64,000 nt of DNA, from assembly GCA_947471565.1 (NCBI GenBank), contig CANIVT010000008.1, positions 1 to 64,000 of the forward strand, in the 5' to 3' direction. Position 1 is the stretch's first letter; each line of letters opens with the position of its first letter. Positions 25,048-35,523 of the stretch are shown in pieces. The position numbers were made by a program, and so were the translations under genes. Under the pieces are notes generated by a model that saw only the letters and a list, made by a program, of their open reading frames with translations, was not told the DNA's origin and searched no databases. The stretch comes from Spartobacteria bacterium. GTDB lineage: Bacteria; Verrucomicrobiota; Verrucomicrobiia; Chthoniobacterales; UBA6821.

Positions 25048-25116
25048 GCCGATGCCCATCGTCGGCGCCCTTCGGGCCCACCTGCGGTGGCTCTGACTCG
25101 GCCGTTCCCAACGGCC
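25048..25116. repeat. Four consecutive short hairpins between thiC and its remnant
   Basis: Four inverted repeats follow one another: GCCGA/TCGGC (25048-25066), GCCC-TTC-GGGC (25067-25077), CCACC-TGC-GGTGG (25078-25090) and GGCCGTT-CCC-AACGGCC (25100-25116). The last three each have a three-base loop. Together they would make a densely folded 3' region on the thiC transcript; there is no T-tract. They may protect the message from decay or mark a recombination scar. Confidence 0.55.
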
Positions 25117-25139
25117 TCGGCTCATGGAGTCAATGCGCA

Positions 25140-27160
<2,021 letters not shown>

Positions 27161-27183
27161 GAAAAAGACGGAAATTGGTAAAA

Positions 27184-27218
27184 TGAAAGGGCCACGCGTG
27201 GGTTTGCAAAGCGTGGCC
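27184..27218 (-). terminator. thiC: Terminator hairpin of the thiC riboswitch
   Basis: On the minus strand GGCCACGC (27218-27211) pairs with GCGTGGCC (27197-27190) around a 13-nt loop and is followed by CTTTCATTTT. It stands between the TPP aptamer and thiC, the usual place for the expression platform of a transcriptional riboswitch. Confidence 0.8.
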
Positions 27219-27221
27219 TGA

Positions 27222-27300
27222 GTCTTCTCCCTGAACTGTGTCAGGTTCAAAGGGTCGTTCGGATGATCCCGAACCTCTCAGCCAGTCGGCTCCCCCGCAT
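27222..27300 (-). promoter_or_regulatory. TPP (THI-box) riboswitch
   Basis: On the minus strand the conserved aptamer blocks appear in order: GGGGGAGCC, then GGCTGAGAGG, then GACCCTTTGAACCTGA. These bind the pyrimidine part of thiamine pyrophosphate. The 3' half is shorter than usual: instead of the long helix and the GCGnAGGGAA block there is CTGACACAGTTCAG followed by GGAGAAG. It precedes thiC by about 100 bases and is followed by a terminator hairpin, so ligand binding most likely ends transcription early. Confidence 0.88.
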
Positions 27301-27372
27301 GTTGTCCTGCCAGCATAGGCTGACAAGGGGGCGGGTCAACGAGGCATTTGAAGATATCTGGCTAAAAGTTTT

Positions 27373-27672
27373 CCCGCAGAGGCGCAGAGGCGCAAAGAGG
27401 AGATAAGGGATTGAATACGCCTGATTCTATATCGGCTCTAGAGCGTTTTAAACTGATTCATGGCCACAAGATGCACAGAATGCACAGAGATTGTGATTGC
27501 TATGGAGCGCATCCCATCAGCGTTGAATCGTGGTCAGGGCACCTTCTGCTTTTGTGTCTCTTGTGCCTTTTGTGGCTACACCTTTTCTGAACATGCTCTA
27601 GGTCGAGAACCGTACCGATCCTTAAATCCTTGGTTCCTTTAAAATCTCTGCGTCTCCGCGCGAGATTATTTC
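27373..27672. repeat. Nested ~300-bp imperfect palindrome of two phrase families
   Basis: The outer arms are GC-type words: CGCAGAGGCGCAGAGGCGC (from 27376) against CTCTGCGTCTCCGCG (27646-27660). A middle pair, TCGGCTCTAGAG (about 27432) and CTCTAGGTCGA, lies inside. The inner arms are TGGCCACAAGATGCACAG (27461) against CTTTTGTGTCTCTTGTGCC and TTTTGTGGCTA (27549-27578). The arms are symmetrically ordered around a ~57-base centre. It occupies the gap between ftsY (same strand, upstream in sequence order) and the thiC riboswitch. No gene is seen in it. Confidence 0.65.
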
Positions 27673-27684
27673 CCTGCATCTTTC

Positions 27685-28536
27685 CTACAACATTCTCTCC
27701 AGAAAGGAGGAGCGATCGAAGAGGGCGAAATCTGCCTCCCCTTCGCCGGTGCCGAGGAAGCGGGGGTGGACACCTGTTTCGCGGGCGATTGCGACGGCGA
27801 CACCTCCCTTTCCGGAGCCGTCGAGCTTGGTCAGGATTAGTCCTGTAAGCGGTGTGGCCGCATGGAACTCCCGAGCCTGCACGACGGCGTTGCTGCCGGT
27901 GGTCGTATCAGCGACGAGGAAGACCTCATGGGGGGCCGAGGGATCAAGCTTACCAAGAGAGCGGCGGACTTTGGCCAGTTCCTGCATCAGGTTGTCCTTG
28001 GTGTGGAGGCGTCCGGCGGTGTCGCAGATCAGAAAGTCGGCCTTCAGGCGCTTTGCCTTGGCAAGGGCGTCGTGGCAGAGGGCTGCGGGATCGGAACCGT
28101 AGGTGCTGGAAACCACCTCGATACTCAGTCGCTCACCCCAAGCTTTGAGCTGCTCGACGGCTGCCGCCCTGAAGGTGTCGGCGGCGCAGAGAAGCACGGA
28201 GTGACCACGGCTTTTGAGAAGGGAGGCAAGCTTCGCGCTGCTGGTGGTCTTGCCCGTCCCGTTCACGCCGACCATCAGGATGACGACGGGGCCCCCTGAC
28301 GAGGGAACGAGATCGACTCCTTTCTCCGGGAGATGCTTCGCCGCTTCGGAGCGTGCGGCTTCCAGCACATTGTCCGCGTGGAGTGAGAGACCCTGGTCTT
28401 TGAGCGCCTTGAGGATTGCCGTGGCCGTGGGAGCACCCAGGTCGGATTGCCAGAGAGCGGCCTCGACCTCATCCCAATCAACCGCCTCATGGGTTCCGGT
28501 CAAACGGCCAAGAACCCCCTTCAGCCACCCCGCCAT
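27685..28536 (-). CDS. ftsY: Signal recognition particle receptor FtsY
   Basis: Membrane-docking GTPase that receives ribosomes carrying SRP and hands nascent membrane proteins to SecYEG. The 283 residues contain the N domain and the GTPase motifs GVNGTGKTTSSAKLA, DTFRAAAVEQL, DTAGRLHTK and TKLDGSGKGG. The long acidic A domain of E. coli FtsY is absent, as in many other phyla. The ATG overlaps the nusB stop by one base (TGATG). Confidence 0.95.
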   Translation of the reverse strand: MAGWLKGVLGRLTGTHEAVDWDEVEAALWQSDLGAPTATAILKALKDQGLSLHADNVLEAARSEAAKHLPEKGVDLVPSSGGPVVILMVGVNGTGKTTSSAKLASLLKSRGHSVLLCAADTFRAAAVEQLKAWGERLSIEVVSSTYGSDPAALCHDALAKAKRLKADFLICDTAGRLHTKDNLMQELAKVRRSLGKLDPSAPHEVFLVADTTTGSNAVVQAREFHAATPLTGLILTKLDGSGKGGVAVAIARETGVHPRFLGTGEGEADFALFDRSSFLERML

Positions 28537-29000
28537 CAGTCTTCGGTCGGTTGGTTGCCCTGTGCCTGTTTGCCGCCCGCAGGAGTCCGCTCGGGGCGCT
28601 TCAGGGTTGCCTTGATCTTGTCGAGGACGCCGTTGACGAAGCGGCCCGATTCCTCGGTGCCGTATTTCTTGGCGATGTCGATCGCCTCGTTGATGGAGAC
28701 CACGGGCGGAATATCATCGCAGTGGAGCATTTCGTGGACGGCGAGGCGCAGGATATTCCTGTCCACGGCGGAGAGGCGCTCGAGTTCGTAGTTCTGGGTG
28801 TGCTCGCGCAGTGCCACATCGATCGACTCGGTGTGCTGGAGAAGTCCCGAGACCAGTCCCTCGCAGAAGCGTCGAGCCGAGGGGCTCAGTCCCCGGAAGG
28901 CGTAGAACTCCTGGAGGTCCGAGACCGCGGCGCCTCCGCCGAGGTCTCGCTGGTAAAGGAATTGGATGGCGGCCTCGCGGCCTTCGCGGCGTACTCCCAT
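28536..29000 (-). CDS. nusB: Transcription antitermination factor NusB
   Basis: RNA-binding helical protein that with NusE/S10 binds boxA to prevent early termination in rRNA operons. The 154 residues hold the NusB block REAAIQFLYQRDLGGG at the start, VDRNILRLAVHEML and VSINEAIDIAKKYGTEESGRFVNGVLDKI. The C-terminal 18 residues are charged and variable. The ribH-nusB order is a widespread conserved pairing. Confidence 0.93.
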   Translation of the reverse strand: MGVRREGREAAIQFLYQRDLGGGAAVSDLQEFYAFRGLSPSARRFCEGLVSGLLQHTESIDVALREHTQNYELERLSAVDRNILRLAVHEMLHCDDIPPVVSINEAIDIAKKYGTEESGRFVNGVLDKIKATLKRPERTPAGGKQAQGNQPTED

Positions 29001-29017
29001 GGTCTTCTGGTTTCTTG

Positions 29018-29497
29018 TTAGCGGGTGGAGAGGGTTCTGGACGAGCGGAGGATTTCGACAGCCGCACGGGCTGCCTCGGTCCCGCGGTTCATTTCATCTC
29101 CTAGGCAGCGCTCACGGGCCTGCTCTTGGTCATTCAGAAGCAACACTCCGTGGATGACGGGAATGAGCTTTTCCACCGATAGGCGGCAGAGGGCGTCGCT
29201 CACGGAGGCGGCAATCAGGTCGGCGTGACCAGTCTCTCCTTTGAAAATCACTCCGAGGCAGATCACGGCATCGGGTTTGACCTTGGAGACGGCGTTTGCC
29301 GCTAGGAAGGGGATCTCGAACGAACCTGGCGCGTGAACGATATCGACTCTGGTTCCGGGTTCGACGACAGCGAGTTCTTCAACAGCCTTGTTCACCATCG
29401 GCTCGACGAATTCCCAGTTATAGCGGCTGGCCACCACGACGATCCGGTTGTTCGCCGCCGTGGAGAGACGTGGTCGTGTCGGGATCGGAGTGAGCAT
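29018..29497 (-). CDS. ribH: 6,7-dimethyl-8-ribityllumazine synthase
   Basis: Makes the lumazine precursor of riboflavin from 5-amino-6-ribitylaminouracil and dihydroxybutanone phosphate; forms icosahedral or pentameric shells. The 159 residues include VVASRYNWEFV, HAPGSFEIPFLA, AVICLGVIFKGETGHADLI and IPVIHGVLLLNDQEQA with the catalytic His in GETGH. It stands between ribBA and nusB; its leader holds a TTCATC repeat rather than a Shine-Dalgarno site. Confidence 0.95.
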   Translation of the reverse strand: MLTPIPTRPRLSTAANNRIVVVASRYNWEFVEPMVNKAVEELAVVEPGTRVDIVHAPGSFEIPFLAANAVSKVKPDAVICLGVIFKGETGHADLIAASVSDALCRLSVEKLIPVIHGVLLLNDQEQARERCLGDEMNRGTEAARAAVEILRSSRTLSTR

Positions 29498-29507
29498 GCG
29501 CTACGGA

Positions 29508-29540
29508 AATGATGAATGATGAAGGAGGAATGAAGAAGGG
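29508..29540 (-). repeat. TTCATCATTCATC leader repeat ahead of ribH
   Basis: On the coding strand the words are CCCTTCTTCATTCC, TCCTTCATCATTCATC, ending about 12 bases before the ribH ATG. It is G-free over about 30 bases and matches the leader of prmA (22486-22517). No FMN riboswitch is seen in this 105-bp gap. Confidence 0.45.
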
Positions 29541-29602
29541 TTTTCGCAAGGGATGCCGTGGTCGGGGGCGATGCCGATGACCAATGGCCGATATCCTATT
29601 TC

Positions 29603-30874
29603 CTAAAACAAATGTCCGAGTTTCTTTTTCTTGGTCTTGAGGTATCGGGCGTTGTGAGCGTTTGGCTCGGGACGAATCGGGACGCGCTCCACGATTTCCA
29701 ATCCGTAGCCCTCCAAGCCGACGACTTTCCGGGGATTATTGGTGAGGAGACGAATTTTCCGGATGCCGAGATCGGCGAGGATCTGGGCGCCGGTGCCGTA
29801 TTCGCGCAGGTCGGGCGGGAAGCCGAGTCTCTTGTTGGCCTCCACGGTGTCGAGTCCCTCTTCCTGGAGCTTGTAGGCATGGATCTTGGCTGGGAGTCCG
29901 ATGCCGCGTCCTTCCTGACGCATGTAGACGAGGACTCCGTGTCCGTTTTCTGAAATCTGACGCAGGGCGCGGTGGAGTTGGCTGCCGCAGTCGCAGCGGC
30001 GGGAGCCAAAGACATCACCGGTCAGGCATTCACTGTGGACACGGACCAGAGCCGGTTTGGAGGGGTCGATGGGCCCCTTTACCAATGCAACATGGTGCTG
30101 GTGATCCACCTCCGTGCCATAAAGGAACATTCTGAAGTCGCCGTAATCCGTGGGCATCGTGATCTCCTGCTCCCGGCGAACGAGTTTCTCGCTGCGGCGA
30201 CGATGAGCGATCAGGTCGCGAATCGAGCAGATCTTGAGACCATGCTTTTTACGGAACTTAAGCAGGTCGGGCAGTCGGGCCATGGATCCATCCTCGTTCA
30301 GGATCTCGCAGATCACCCCAGAGGGATCGAGACCGGCAAGTCTGGCCAGATCAACGCCCGCCTCGGTGTGTCCTGCCCGATGGAGGACCCCGCCGTCTGC
30401 GGCTTGGAGCGGAAAGATGTGTCCCGGTTGGCGGAGATCGCCGGGTGTGGAGGAGGTATCAGCTAGGGCACGGATCGTGGCGGAACGATCGCGGGCACTG
30501 ATCCCGGTCGTGGTGCCGTGGGTCGCGTCGACCGAGACGGTGAAATCGGTGGCATGCAGCTCCCGGTTATGGGCCACCATCCTCTGAAGACCGAGATGGG
30601 TGGCTCGTTCGGCGGTGATCGGTGCGCAGATCAGGCCTCGGCCGTGTGTGGCCATGAAGTTGACAGCCTGCGGTGTGACCTTGGCGGCGGCCATGACGAG
30701 ATCACCCTCGTTTTCCCGATCCTCGTCATCGGTGACGATGACCATCCGGCCCTTTCGGATCGCTTCGATGACTTCGGGGATCGGATCGAAGGAAGAGGTG
30801 CTTTTCCGAGCGGTACGCGGGGCAGGTTTTTTGGGTGCGGCCCGGCGAGCGGTCTTTACGGTCTTTTTCTTCAT
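29603..30874 (-). CDS. ribBA: Bifunctional DHBP synthase / GTP cyclohydrolase II
   Basis: Carries out both entry steps of riboflavin synthesis. After a Lys/Arg-rich 27-residue tail, the dihydroxybutanone phosphate synthase domain (about 30-230) has [25 protein letters not shown] and [13 protein letters not shown]; the GTP cyclohydrolase II domain (about 235-423) has [10 protein letters not shown], the zinc site RRCDCGSQL and RQEGRGIGL. The two active sites look complete. It overlaps mnmA by 4 bases (ATGA). Confidence 0.96.
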   Translation of the reverse strand: MKKKTVKTARRAAPKKPAPRTARKSTSSFDPIPEVIEAIRKGRMVIVTDDEDRENEGDLVMAAAKVTPQAVNFMATHGRGLICAPITAERATHLGLQRMVAHNRELHATDFTVSVDATHGTTTGISARDRSATIRALADTSSTPGDLRQPGHIFPLQAADGGVLHRAGHTEAGVDLARLAGLDPSGVICEILNEDGSMARLPDLLKFRKKHGLKICSIRDLIAHRRRSEKLVRREQEITMPTDYGDFRMFLYGTEVDHQHHVALVKGPIDPSKPALVRVHSECLTGDVFGSRRCDCGSQLHRALRQISENGHGVLVYMRQEGRGIGLPAKIHAYKLQEEGLDTVEANKRLGFPPDLREYGTGAQILADLGIRKIRLLTNNPRKVVGLEGYGLEIVERVPIRPEPNAHNARYLKTKKKKLGHLF

Positions 30875-32019
30875 GCGGGGACGGCTTCAGTCTGTCGGGG
30901 ATGCATGGCGGTGAGTGTCCGGCGGGCGATCCAGCCTCCTCCGATCACACGGTCCCCATCGTAGAAGACGGCTGCCTGCCCCGGCGTTACGGCCCGGATC
31001 GGCTCCGAAGGTCTGATCACTGCCTCCCCGTCGGCGGTTGCCGTTACCTCGGCGGGTTCTCCGGTGTGGCCGTGGCGGACCTTAATGGTGATCGGGAAGG
31101 GGTTCGCTGGTGGTGTGCCGTGCCAGGTGACCCTGTTGGCGATGAATTCACCGCAGAGCAGGTCTTCCTCAGATCCAAGAAGGACGCGCCCCCTCTCGGC
31201 ATCGATGTCGACGACATAACGAGGAGTTCCACCGCCGCCCGGAAGTCCCTTGCGCTGACCGATGGTGAAAAATTCGATCCCCTCGTGGTCGCCGAGGTGG
31301 TTTCCCTCCAGATCGTAGAATCCACCCGGCTGAAATGACTCCCCGCGCTCCTCGAAACGGCCCTTGAGGAAGCCCTTGTAATCCTTGCCCGGGACAAAGC
31401 AGATCTCCTGGCTGTCCTCCTTATCGGCCACTTTGAGTCCGAGTTTGCGGGCGATGTCACGGATCTCCGGTTTGGTCAGCTTGCCCAGCGGGAAGAGGGT
31501 GCTGGAAAGCTGGGAGGAATTGAGACTGAACAGGAAATACGACTGATCCTTCCTCGGATCGAGTCCCCGGCGCAGGATCGGTGCCTGGCCCTCCGGATGC
31601 TCGACGATGGCATAGTGGCCGGTCGCAATGAAATCGGCGCCGAGTGCGGCAGCCTTGTCACGGAGGTTCCCGAACTTCACCCGTTCGTTGCACATGATGC
31701 AGGGGTTGGGGGTGCGCCCGGCCTTGTATTCCTCCGCAAAGTAATCGATCACGAGGCGCTCAAAGGGAACAGCCTCGTCGACGACGTAATGAGGGATGCC
31801 GAGCGCGTGGGCGACGCCGCGTGCGTCAGCGATGGCCTGGGGGCCGCAGCACTTGTCCTCGGCCCGGGTCATGCAGTCCTGAGGCCAGAGTTTCATGGTC
31901 ACGCCGATGACCTCCCATCCCTGTTCCTTGAGAAGCCAGGCGGCCACGCTCGAGTCCACGCCGCCGCTCATCCCGATGACGACGCGTTGGTTGGAGGCTG
32001 ATGGGTTCGGTTGGCTCAT
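30871..32019 (-). CDS. mnmA: tRNA-specific 2-thiouridylase
   Basis: Transfers sulfur to U34 of Lys, Glu and Gln tRNAs. The 382 residues have the PP-loop [15 protein letters not shown], the first catalytic cysteine in [13 protein letters not shown] and the second in EICFVPG. The ATG at 32019 is chosen; an upstream in-frame TTG at 32049 has no support. First gene of the operon mnmA-ribBA-ribH-nusB-ftsY. Confidence 0.95.
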   Translation of the reverse strand: MSQPNPSASNQRVVIGMSGGVDSSVAAWLLKEQGWEVIGVTMKLWPQDCMTRAEDKCCGPQAIADARGVAHALGIPHYVVDEAVPFERLVIDYFAEEYKAGRTPNPCIMCNERVKFGNLRDKAAALGADFIATGHYAIVEHPEGQAPILRRGLDPRKDQSYFLFSLNSSQLSSTLFPLGKLTKPEIRDIARKLGLKVADKEDSQEICFVPGKDYKGFLKGRFEERGESFQPGGFYDLEGNHLGDHEGIEFFTIGQRKGLPGGGGTPRYVVDIDAERGRVLLGSEEDLLCGEFIANRVTWHGTPPANPFPITIKVRHGHTGEPAEVTATADGEAVIRPSEPIRAVTPGQAAVFYDGDRVIGGGWIARRTLTAMHPRQTEAVPA

Positions 32020-32065
32020 GAAGGGAATGGTGATCGGCGCGGGGTTCAAAACTAGGCGTGATGCC

Positions 32066-32101
32066 TGAAAAAAGAAAGACCCCGGAGTTTCCTCCGGGGT
32101 C
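32066..32101 (-). terminator. Intrinsic terminator of the outer-membrane protein gene
   Basis: On the minus strand GACCCCGGAG (32101-32092) pairs perfectly with CTCCGGGGTC (32087-32078) across a GAAA loop and is followed by TTTCTTTTTT. It sits 28 bases after the stop at 32130 and 47 bases before the mnmA start. Confidence 0.92.
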
Positions 32102-32129
32102 TTCAGAGTGGTTTTTAGATCAGGAGATC

Positions 32130-32672
32130 TTAGAACACGAAACGGGCACCTGCACGGAAGAGGTTCTCGCTCAGGCCGTTGTTGCCGTAGAGCCAGCGAT
32201 AGTCGCCGAAGAGACCGAAGCCGCGGTTGATGCGGTACTCAACGCCACCACCGACATTGCCGTTACCCTGACCGCGGTTGCCGCCCCAGAAGGCGCCGCC
32301 GCCGACCATGGCGTAGGGAGCGAGGTGGAGGCTCTCGATCGGGAGACGACCGATGAGCTGGCCCTGGAGTGCGTCGATGGCGCCACCGGAGGAGCCATTG
32401 CCGCCAACGGTACCGCCGAGGGAGTTGTCGATGCCGATGCCGATGTACTTCGTGAGGAAGTAGCTGAGTCCGAGGCCGCCACCGAGGGCGCCGACGTTGT
32501 TGTGGTTGCCGTACTTGCCAGCGGCGCCAGCGACGAAAGCGTCAACCTGGACTTCACCAGCGCGGAAGAGCTCATCCTGAGGAGCCACGACGACTTTCTT
32601 GGAGGCCGTGCCGGCGAACGAGGTCGCTGCGGTGGCCACTACGACTGCAAGGAGTGTAAGGGTTTTGTTCAT
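32130..32672 (-). CDS. Small outer-membrane beta-barrel protein
   Basis: A 180-aa exported protein. The signal peptide covers residues 1-21 (SFA). The rest is Gly-rich with alternating aromatic/hydrophobic residues (GLGLSYFLTKYIGIGI, YAMVGGGAFWGG, NRGFGLFGDYRWLYG) and ends in the beta-signal-like FRAGARFVF with a terminal Phe, typical of OmpA-like 8-strand barrels. The ATG at 32672 opens the signal peptide. It has its own terminator and an AT-rich upstream region, so it is probably a well expressed single gene. Its exact role is unknown. Confidence 0.78.
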   Translation of the reverse strand: MNKTLTLLAVVVATAATSFAGTASKKVVVAPQDELFRAGEVQVDAFVAGAAGKYGNHNNVGALGGGLGLSYFLTKYIGIGIDNSLGGTVGGNGSSGGAIDALQGQLIGRLPIESLHLAPYAMVGGGAFWGGNRGQGNGNVGGGVEYRINRGFGLFGDYRWLYGNNGLSENLFRAGARFVF

Positions 32673-32941
32673 GTATATTTGGGTTTGTGGTTGTACTGAC
32701 GGTGACTTGCATAGGGGAAACACGGATTCCTGTCAATCTGGTTATTCACAAAAGTTTCCCCTCAAAAGAGAGGCGTTTCTTCAGGTTAAGGGGAATGCTT
32801 AGGTAGGATGATTCCGTCTTCAAGGGATGGATGATCAGGAAGCGAAGGCGGATCTTGTGGGTGTGCATGCTTCCCGATTGCTTCATGGACGGAAAAGGTC
32901 TTTTCCTTCGCAAGGGAGCTCGGCAACCTTCGAATCCCTAC

Positions 32942-34495
32942 ATGATGAAATTTCTCCACCTTTCCAAGGCGGCTGTGATCGCGCTGGCTGCCGCGCTCTC
33001 GCTCGCTCCTATTTTCTCTCTCAAGGCCGCGCCCCCCAGTAAAAAGCCCAATATCCTCATCATCTGGGGCGATGACATCGGCCAGTTCAATATCAGTGCG
33101 ATCAATCGCGGTATGATGGGTTACCGTACCCCCAATATCGACCGCATTGCCAGCGAGGGCGCCTATTTCACAGATTGGTATGGCCAGCAATCCTGTACGG
33201 CTGGGCGTGCGGCCTTTATCACCGGCCAGTCGCCGATCCGCACAGGCCTTACCAAAGTCGGTCTCCCGGGAGCGCCCGAGGGGATGAAAAAAGAGGATCC
33301 GACCATCGCGACCCTGCTGAAGGCCCAGGGGTATGTCACCGGCCAGTTTGGCAAAAACCATCTCGGCGATCGGGACGACATGCTGCCGACCAGCCATGGA
33401 TTCGACGAGTTTTTCGGCAATCTCTATCACCTCAACGCCGAGGAGGAGCCTGAGCATCCCGACTATCCGAAGAATCCCGAGTTCAAGAAGAAGTTCGGGC
33501 CGAGGGGCGTCATTCACAGCTTTGCCAACGGCTCTATCAAGGACACGGGCCCACTAAGCAGAAAACGCATGGAGACGATCGATGACGAGGTCAATGAGAA
33601 GACCTTCGCCTTCATGGAGCGCGCCGCCAAGGAAGGAAAGCCCTTCTTCATCTGGTGGAACTCGACCCGTATGCACATCTTCACGCACCTAAAGAAGGAG
33701 TCCGATGGCAAGACCGGTCTCGGTATTTACGCCGACGGCATGGTCGAACACGACGCGCATGTGGGTCAGTTGCTCGCGAAGCTCAAGGAACTCGGCCTCG
33801 AGGAAAACACCATCGTGATGTATTCCAGCGACAATGGCGCCGAGTCCTTTACCTGGCCCGACGGAGGCACCACGATGTTCCGCGGAGAGAAAAACACCCA
33901 GTGGGAGGGAGGATATCGCGTGCCGACATTCATCCGCTGGCCCGGCGTCATCAAGCCCGGCACCGTGATCAACGACATCGGTGCCCACGAGGATATGTTG
34001 CCCACTCTTCTCGCCGCCGCCGGGAATACCACGGTAAAAGAGGATCTGCTCGGGGGGCTCAAGGTCGGGGACTCGAGCTACAAGGTGCATCTGGATGGCA
34101 ACAACCTCCTGCCTGCGCTCAAGGGAGAGGCCTCGTGGCCGCGCAAGGAATTCATCTATTGGACAGATGATGGCAATGTGGCGGCCCTTCGCTACGAAAA
34201 TTGGAAGATCACTTTCCTCAAGCAGAACGCCCACGGCATGGATGTGTGGCTGCATCCCTTCGAGGCCCTTCGGGCGCCGATGGTCACCAATCTGCGCATG
34301 GATCCCTTTGAGTTGGCACCGGAGATCGGCATGGGTTACCAGCGCTGGTTCCTGGACCACATGTTTGTCATCGCTCCCGCCGCGAGTTATGTCGGCGGAT
34401 GGTTGCAGAGCTTTCGAGAGTTCCCACCGCGTCAAAAGCCGGGCAGCTTCAATCTCGACCGAGTGATGGAGTCGGTGACCGCGGCGCATGAGTAA
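32942..34495 (+). CDS. Secreted arylsulfatase
   Basis: A 517-aa type I sulfatase that cleaves sulfate esters outside the cytoplasm. The signal peptide covers 1-30 (LKAA). Asp44-Asp45 in IWGDDIG are calcium ligands. The nucleophile is Cys85 in SCTAGRAAFITG, which must be turned into formylglycine; the CxAxR form suits the FGE encoded two genes on. The block GQFGKNHLGD (Lys and His) and HDAHVGQLL, SDNGAE follow. The ATG at 32942 starts the signal peptide; an in-frame start at 32831 would add an unrelated leader. First gene of a three-gene cassette. Confidence 0.93.
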   Translation: MMKFLHLSKAAVIALAAALSLAPIFSLKAAPPSKKPNILIIWGDDIGQFNISAINRGMMGYRTPNIDRIASEGAYFTDWYGQQSCTAGRAAFITGQSPIRTGLTKVGLPGAPEGMKKEDPTIATLLKAQGYVTGQFGKNHLGDRDDMLPTSHGFDEFFGNLYHLNAEEEPEHPDYPKNPEFKKKFGPRGVIHSFANGSIKDTGPLSRKRMETIDDEVNEKTFAFMERAAKEGKPFFIWWNSTRMHIFTHLKKESDGKTGLGIYADGMVEHDAHVGQLLAKLKELGLEENTIVMYSSDNGAESFTWPDGGTTMFRGEKNTQWEGGYRVPTFIRWPGVIKPGTVINDIGAHEDMLPTLLAAAGNTTVKEDLLGGLKVGDSSYKVHLDGNNLLPALKGEASWPRKEFIYWTDDGNVAALRYENWKITFLKQNAHGMDVWLHPFEALRAPMVTNLRMDPFELAPEIGMGYQRWFLDHMFVIAPAASYVGGWLQSFREFPPRQKPGSFNLDRVMESVTAAHE

Positions 34496-34510
34496 GGAGG
34501 GGCTCTCCCG

Positions 34511-35494
34511 GTGATACGCCGCGCCCTTCTCACGCTGGGATCGATTCTCTGGTCCGCACTGACGGCCCATGCGGGCGAGCCTCTGCCGTCTTGGAACGAC
34601 GGAACTTCAAGGAAGGCTATCATCGCCTTCGTGGAGAAAGTTACCGACGAAAAAGGGGGGAGTTTTGTTCCTCCCTCCGAGCGGATCGCTGTCTTCGACA
34701 ATGACGGCACGCTCTGGCCCGAAAATCCGGTCCCATTTCAGATCTCATTCAGCATTGATGAACTGAAACGACGGCTTCCCGATCACCCCGAGTGGAAATC
34801 AGACAAGGATATTCAGGCCGCGCTTTCGGGTGATCTGACGCCGCTCTTGCTGGACCACTACAAGGGCCTGTTTCACATTATCTTCGTTGCCGGATCAGGC
34901 ATGACCACAGGGGAATTCGACAAAAATGTCCACCGTTGGTTCGCCACTGCCATTCATCCCCGATTTAACAGAACCTATGACAGGCTTTCGTACCAGCCGA
35001 TGCTGGAGGTTCTCTCCTACCTGAGGGCGAATGGATTCAAAACCTACATCGTTTCCGGCGGCGGCTTCGACTTCATGCGCGTCTTTAGCGAGCGGCTTTA
35101 CGGCATTGTGCCCGAGCAGGTTATCGGATCCCACACGGACGTGGTTTATGAACTGAAGGAAAGCGGCCCCGTGCTCGTCAAAACCATGAATCGTCCCTTT
35201 GTGGATGACGGTGCCGGAAAACCCGAGGCTATCCACCAATTCATCGGACGCCGGCCGATCGCGGCCTTTGGCAACAGCGACGGGGATAAGGCGATGCTGG
35301 AATACACCACCATCGGGAACCCACGCCCGTCCTTCGGGCTTCTTGTTCATCACTCCGACGCTGATAGGGAATATGCCTACGACGCCGAACCGCGGAGCAG
35401 CGGGAAGCTTGTGGCAGCCCTTGCTGACGCCCCCGACCGAGGATGGGTCGTCGTTGATATGCGGAAAGACTGGCGATCGATCTTTTCAAAGTAG
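34511..35494 (+). CDS. Secreted HAD-superfamily phosphatase
   Basis: A 327-aa haloacid dehalogenase-type hydrolase, likely exported (signal peptide 1-21, AHA). Motif I is FDNDGT with Asp63 and Asp65, motif II is IVSGGG, and motif IV is GNSDGDKAM. The C1-type cap follows motif I. A GTG start is fixed by a strong AAGGAGG nine bases upstream that overlaps the end of the sulfatase gene. The gene is held between the sulfatase and its activating enzyme, so it may remove phosphate from a sulfated substrate or its products; the substrate is unknown. Confidence 0.85.
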   Translation: MIRRALLTLGSILWSALTAHAGEPLPSWNDGTSRKAIIAFVEKVTDEKGGSFVPPSERIAVFDNDGTLWPENPVPFQISFSIDELKRRLPDHPEWKSDKDIQAALSGDLTPLLLDHYKGLFHIIFVAGSGMTTGEFDKNVHRWFATAIHPRFNRTYDRLSYQPMLEVLSYLRANGFKTYIVSGGGFDFMRVFSERLYGIVPEQVIGSHTDVVYELKESGPVLVKTMNRPFVDDGAGKPEAIHQFIGRRPIAAFGNSDGDKAMLEYTTIGNPRPSFGLLVHHSDADREYAYDAEPRSSGKLVAALADAPDRGWVVVDMRKDWRSIFSK

Positions 35495-35523
35495 CGCGTT
35501 CCCCGCTCCCGTTAACAAAGACG

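Noticed and set aside
29498-29602. FMN riboswitch upstream of ribH
   Set aside because: None of the conserved FMN aptamer blocks is visible; the gap holds only a pyrimidine-rich repeat leader.
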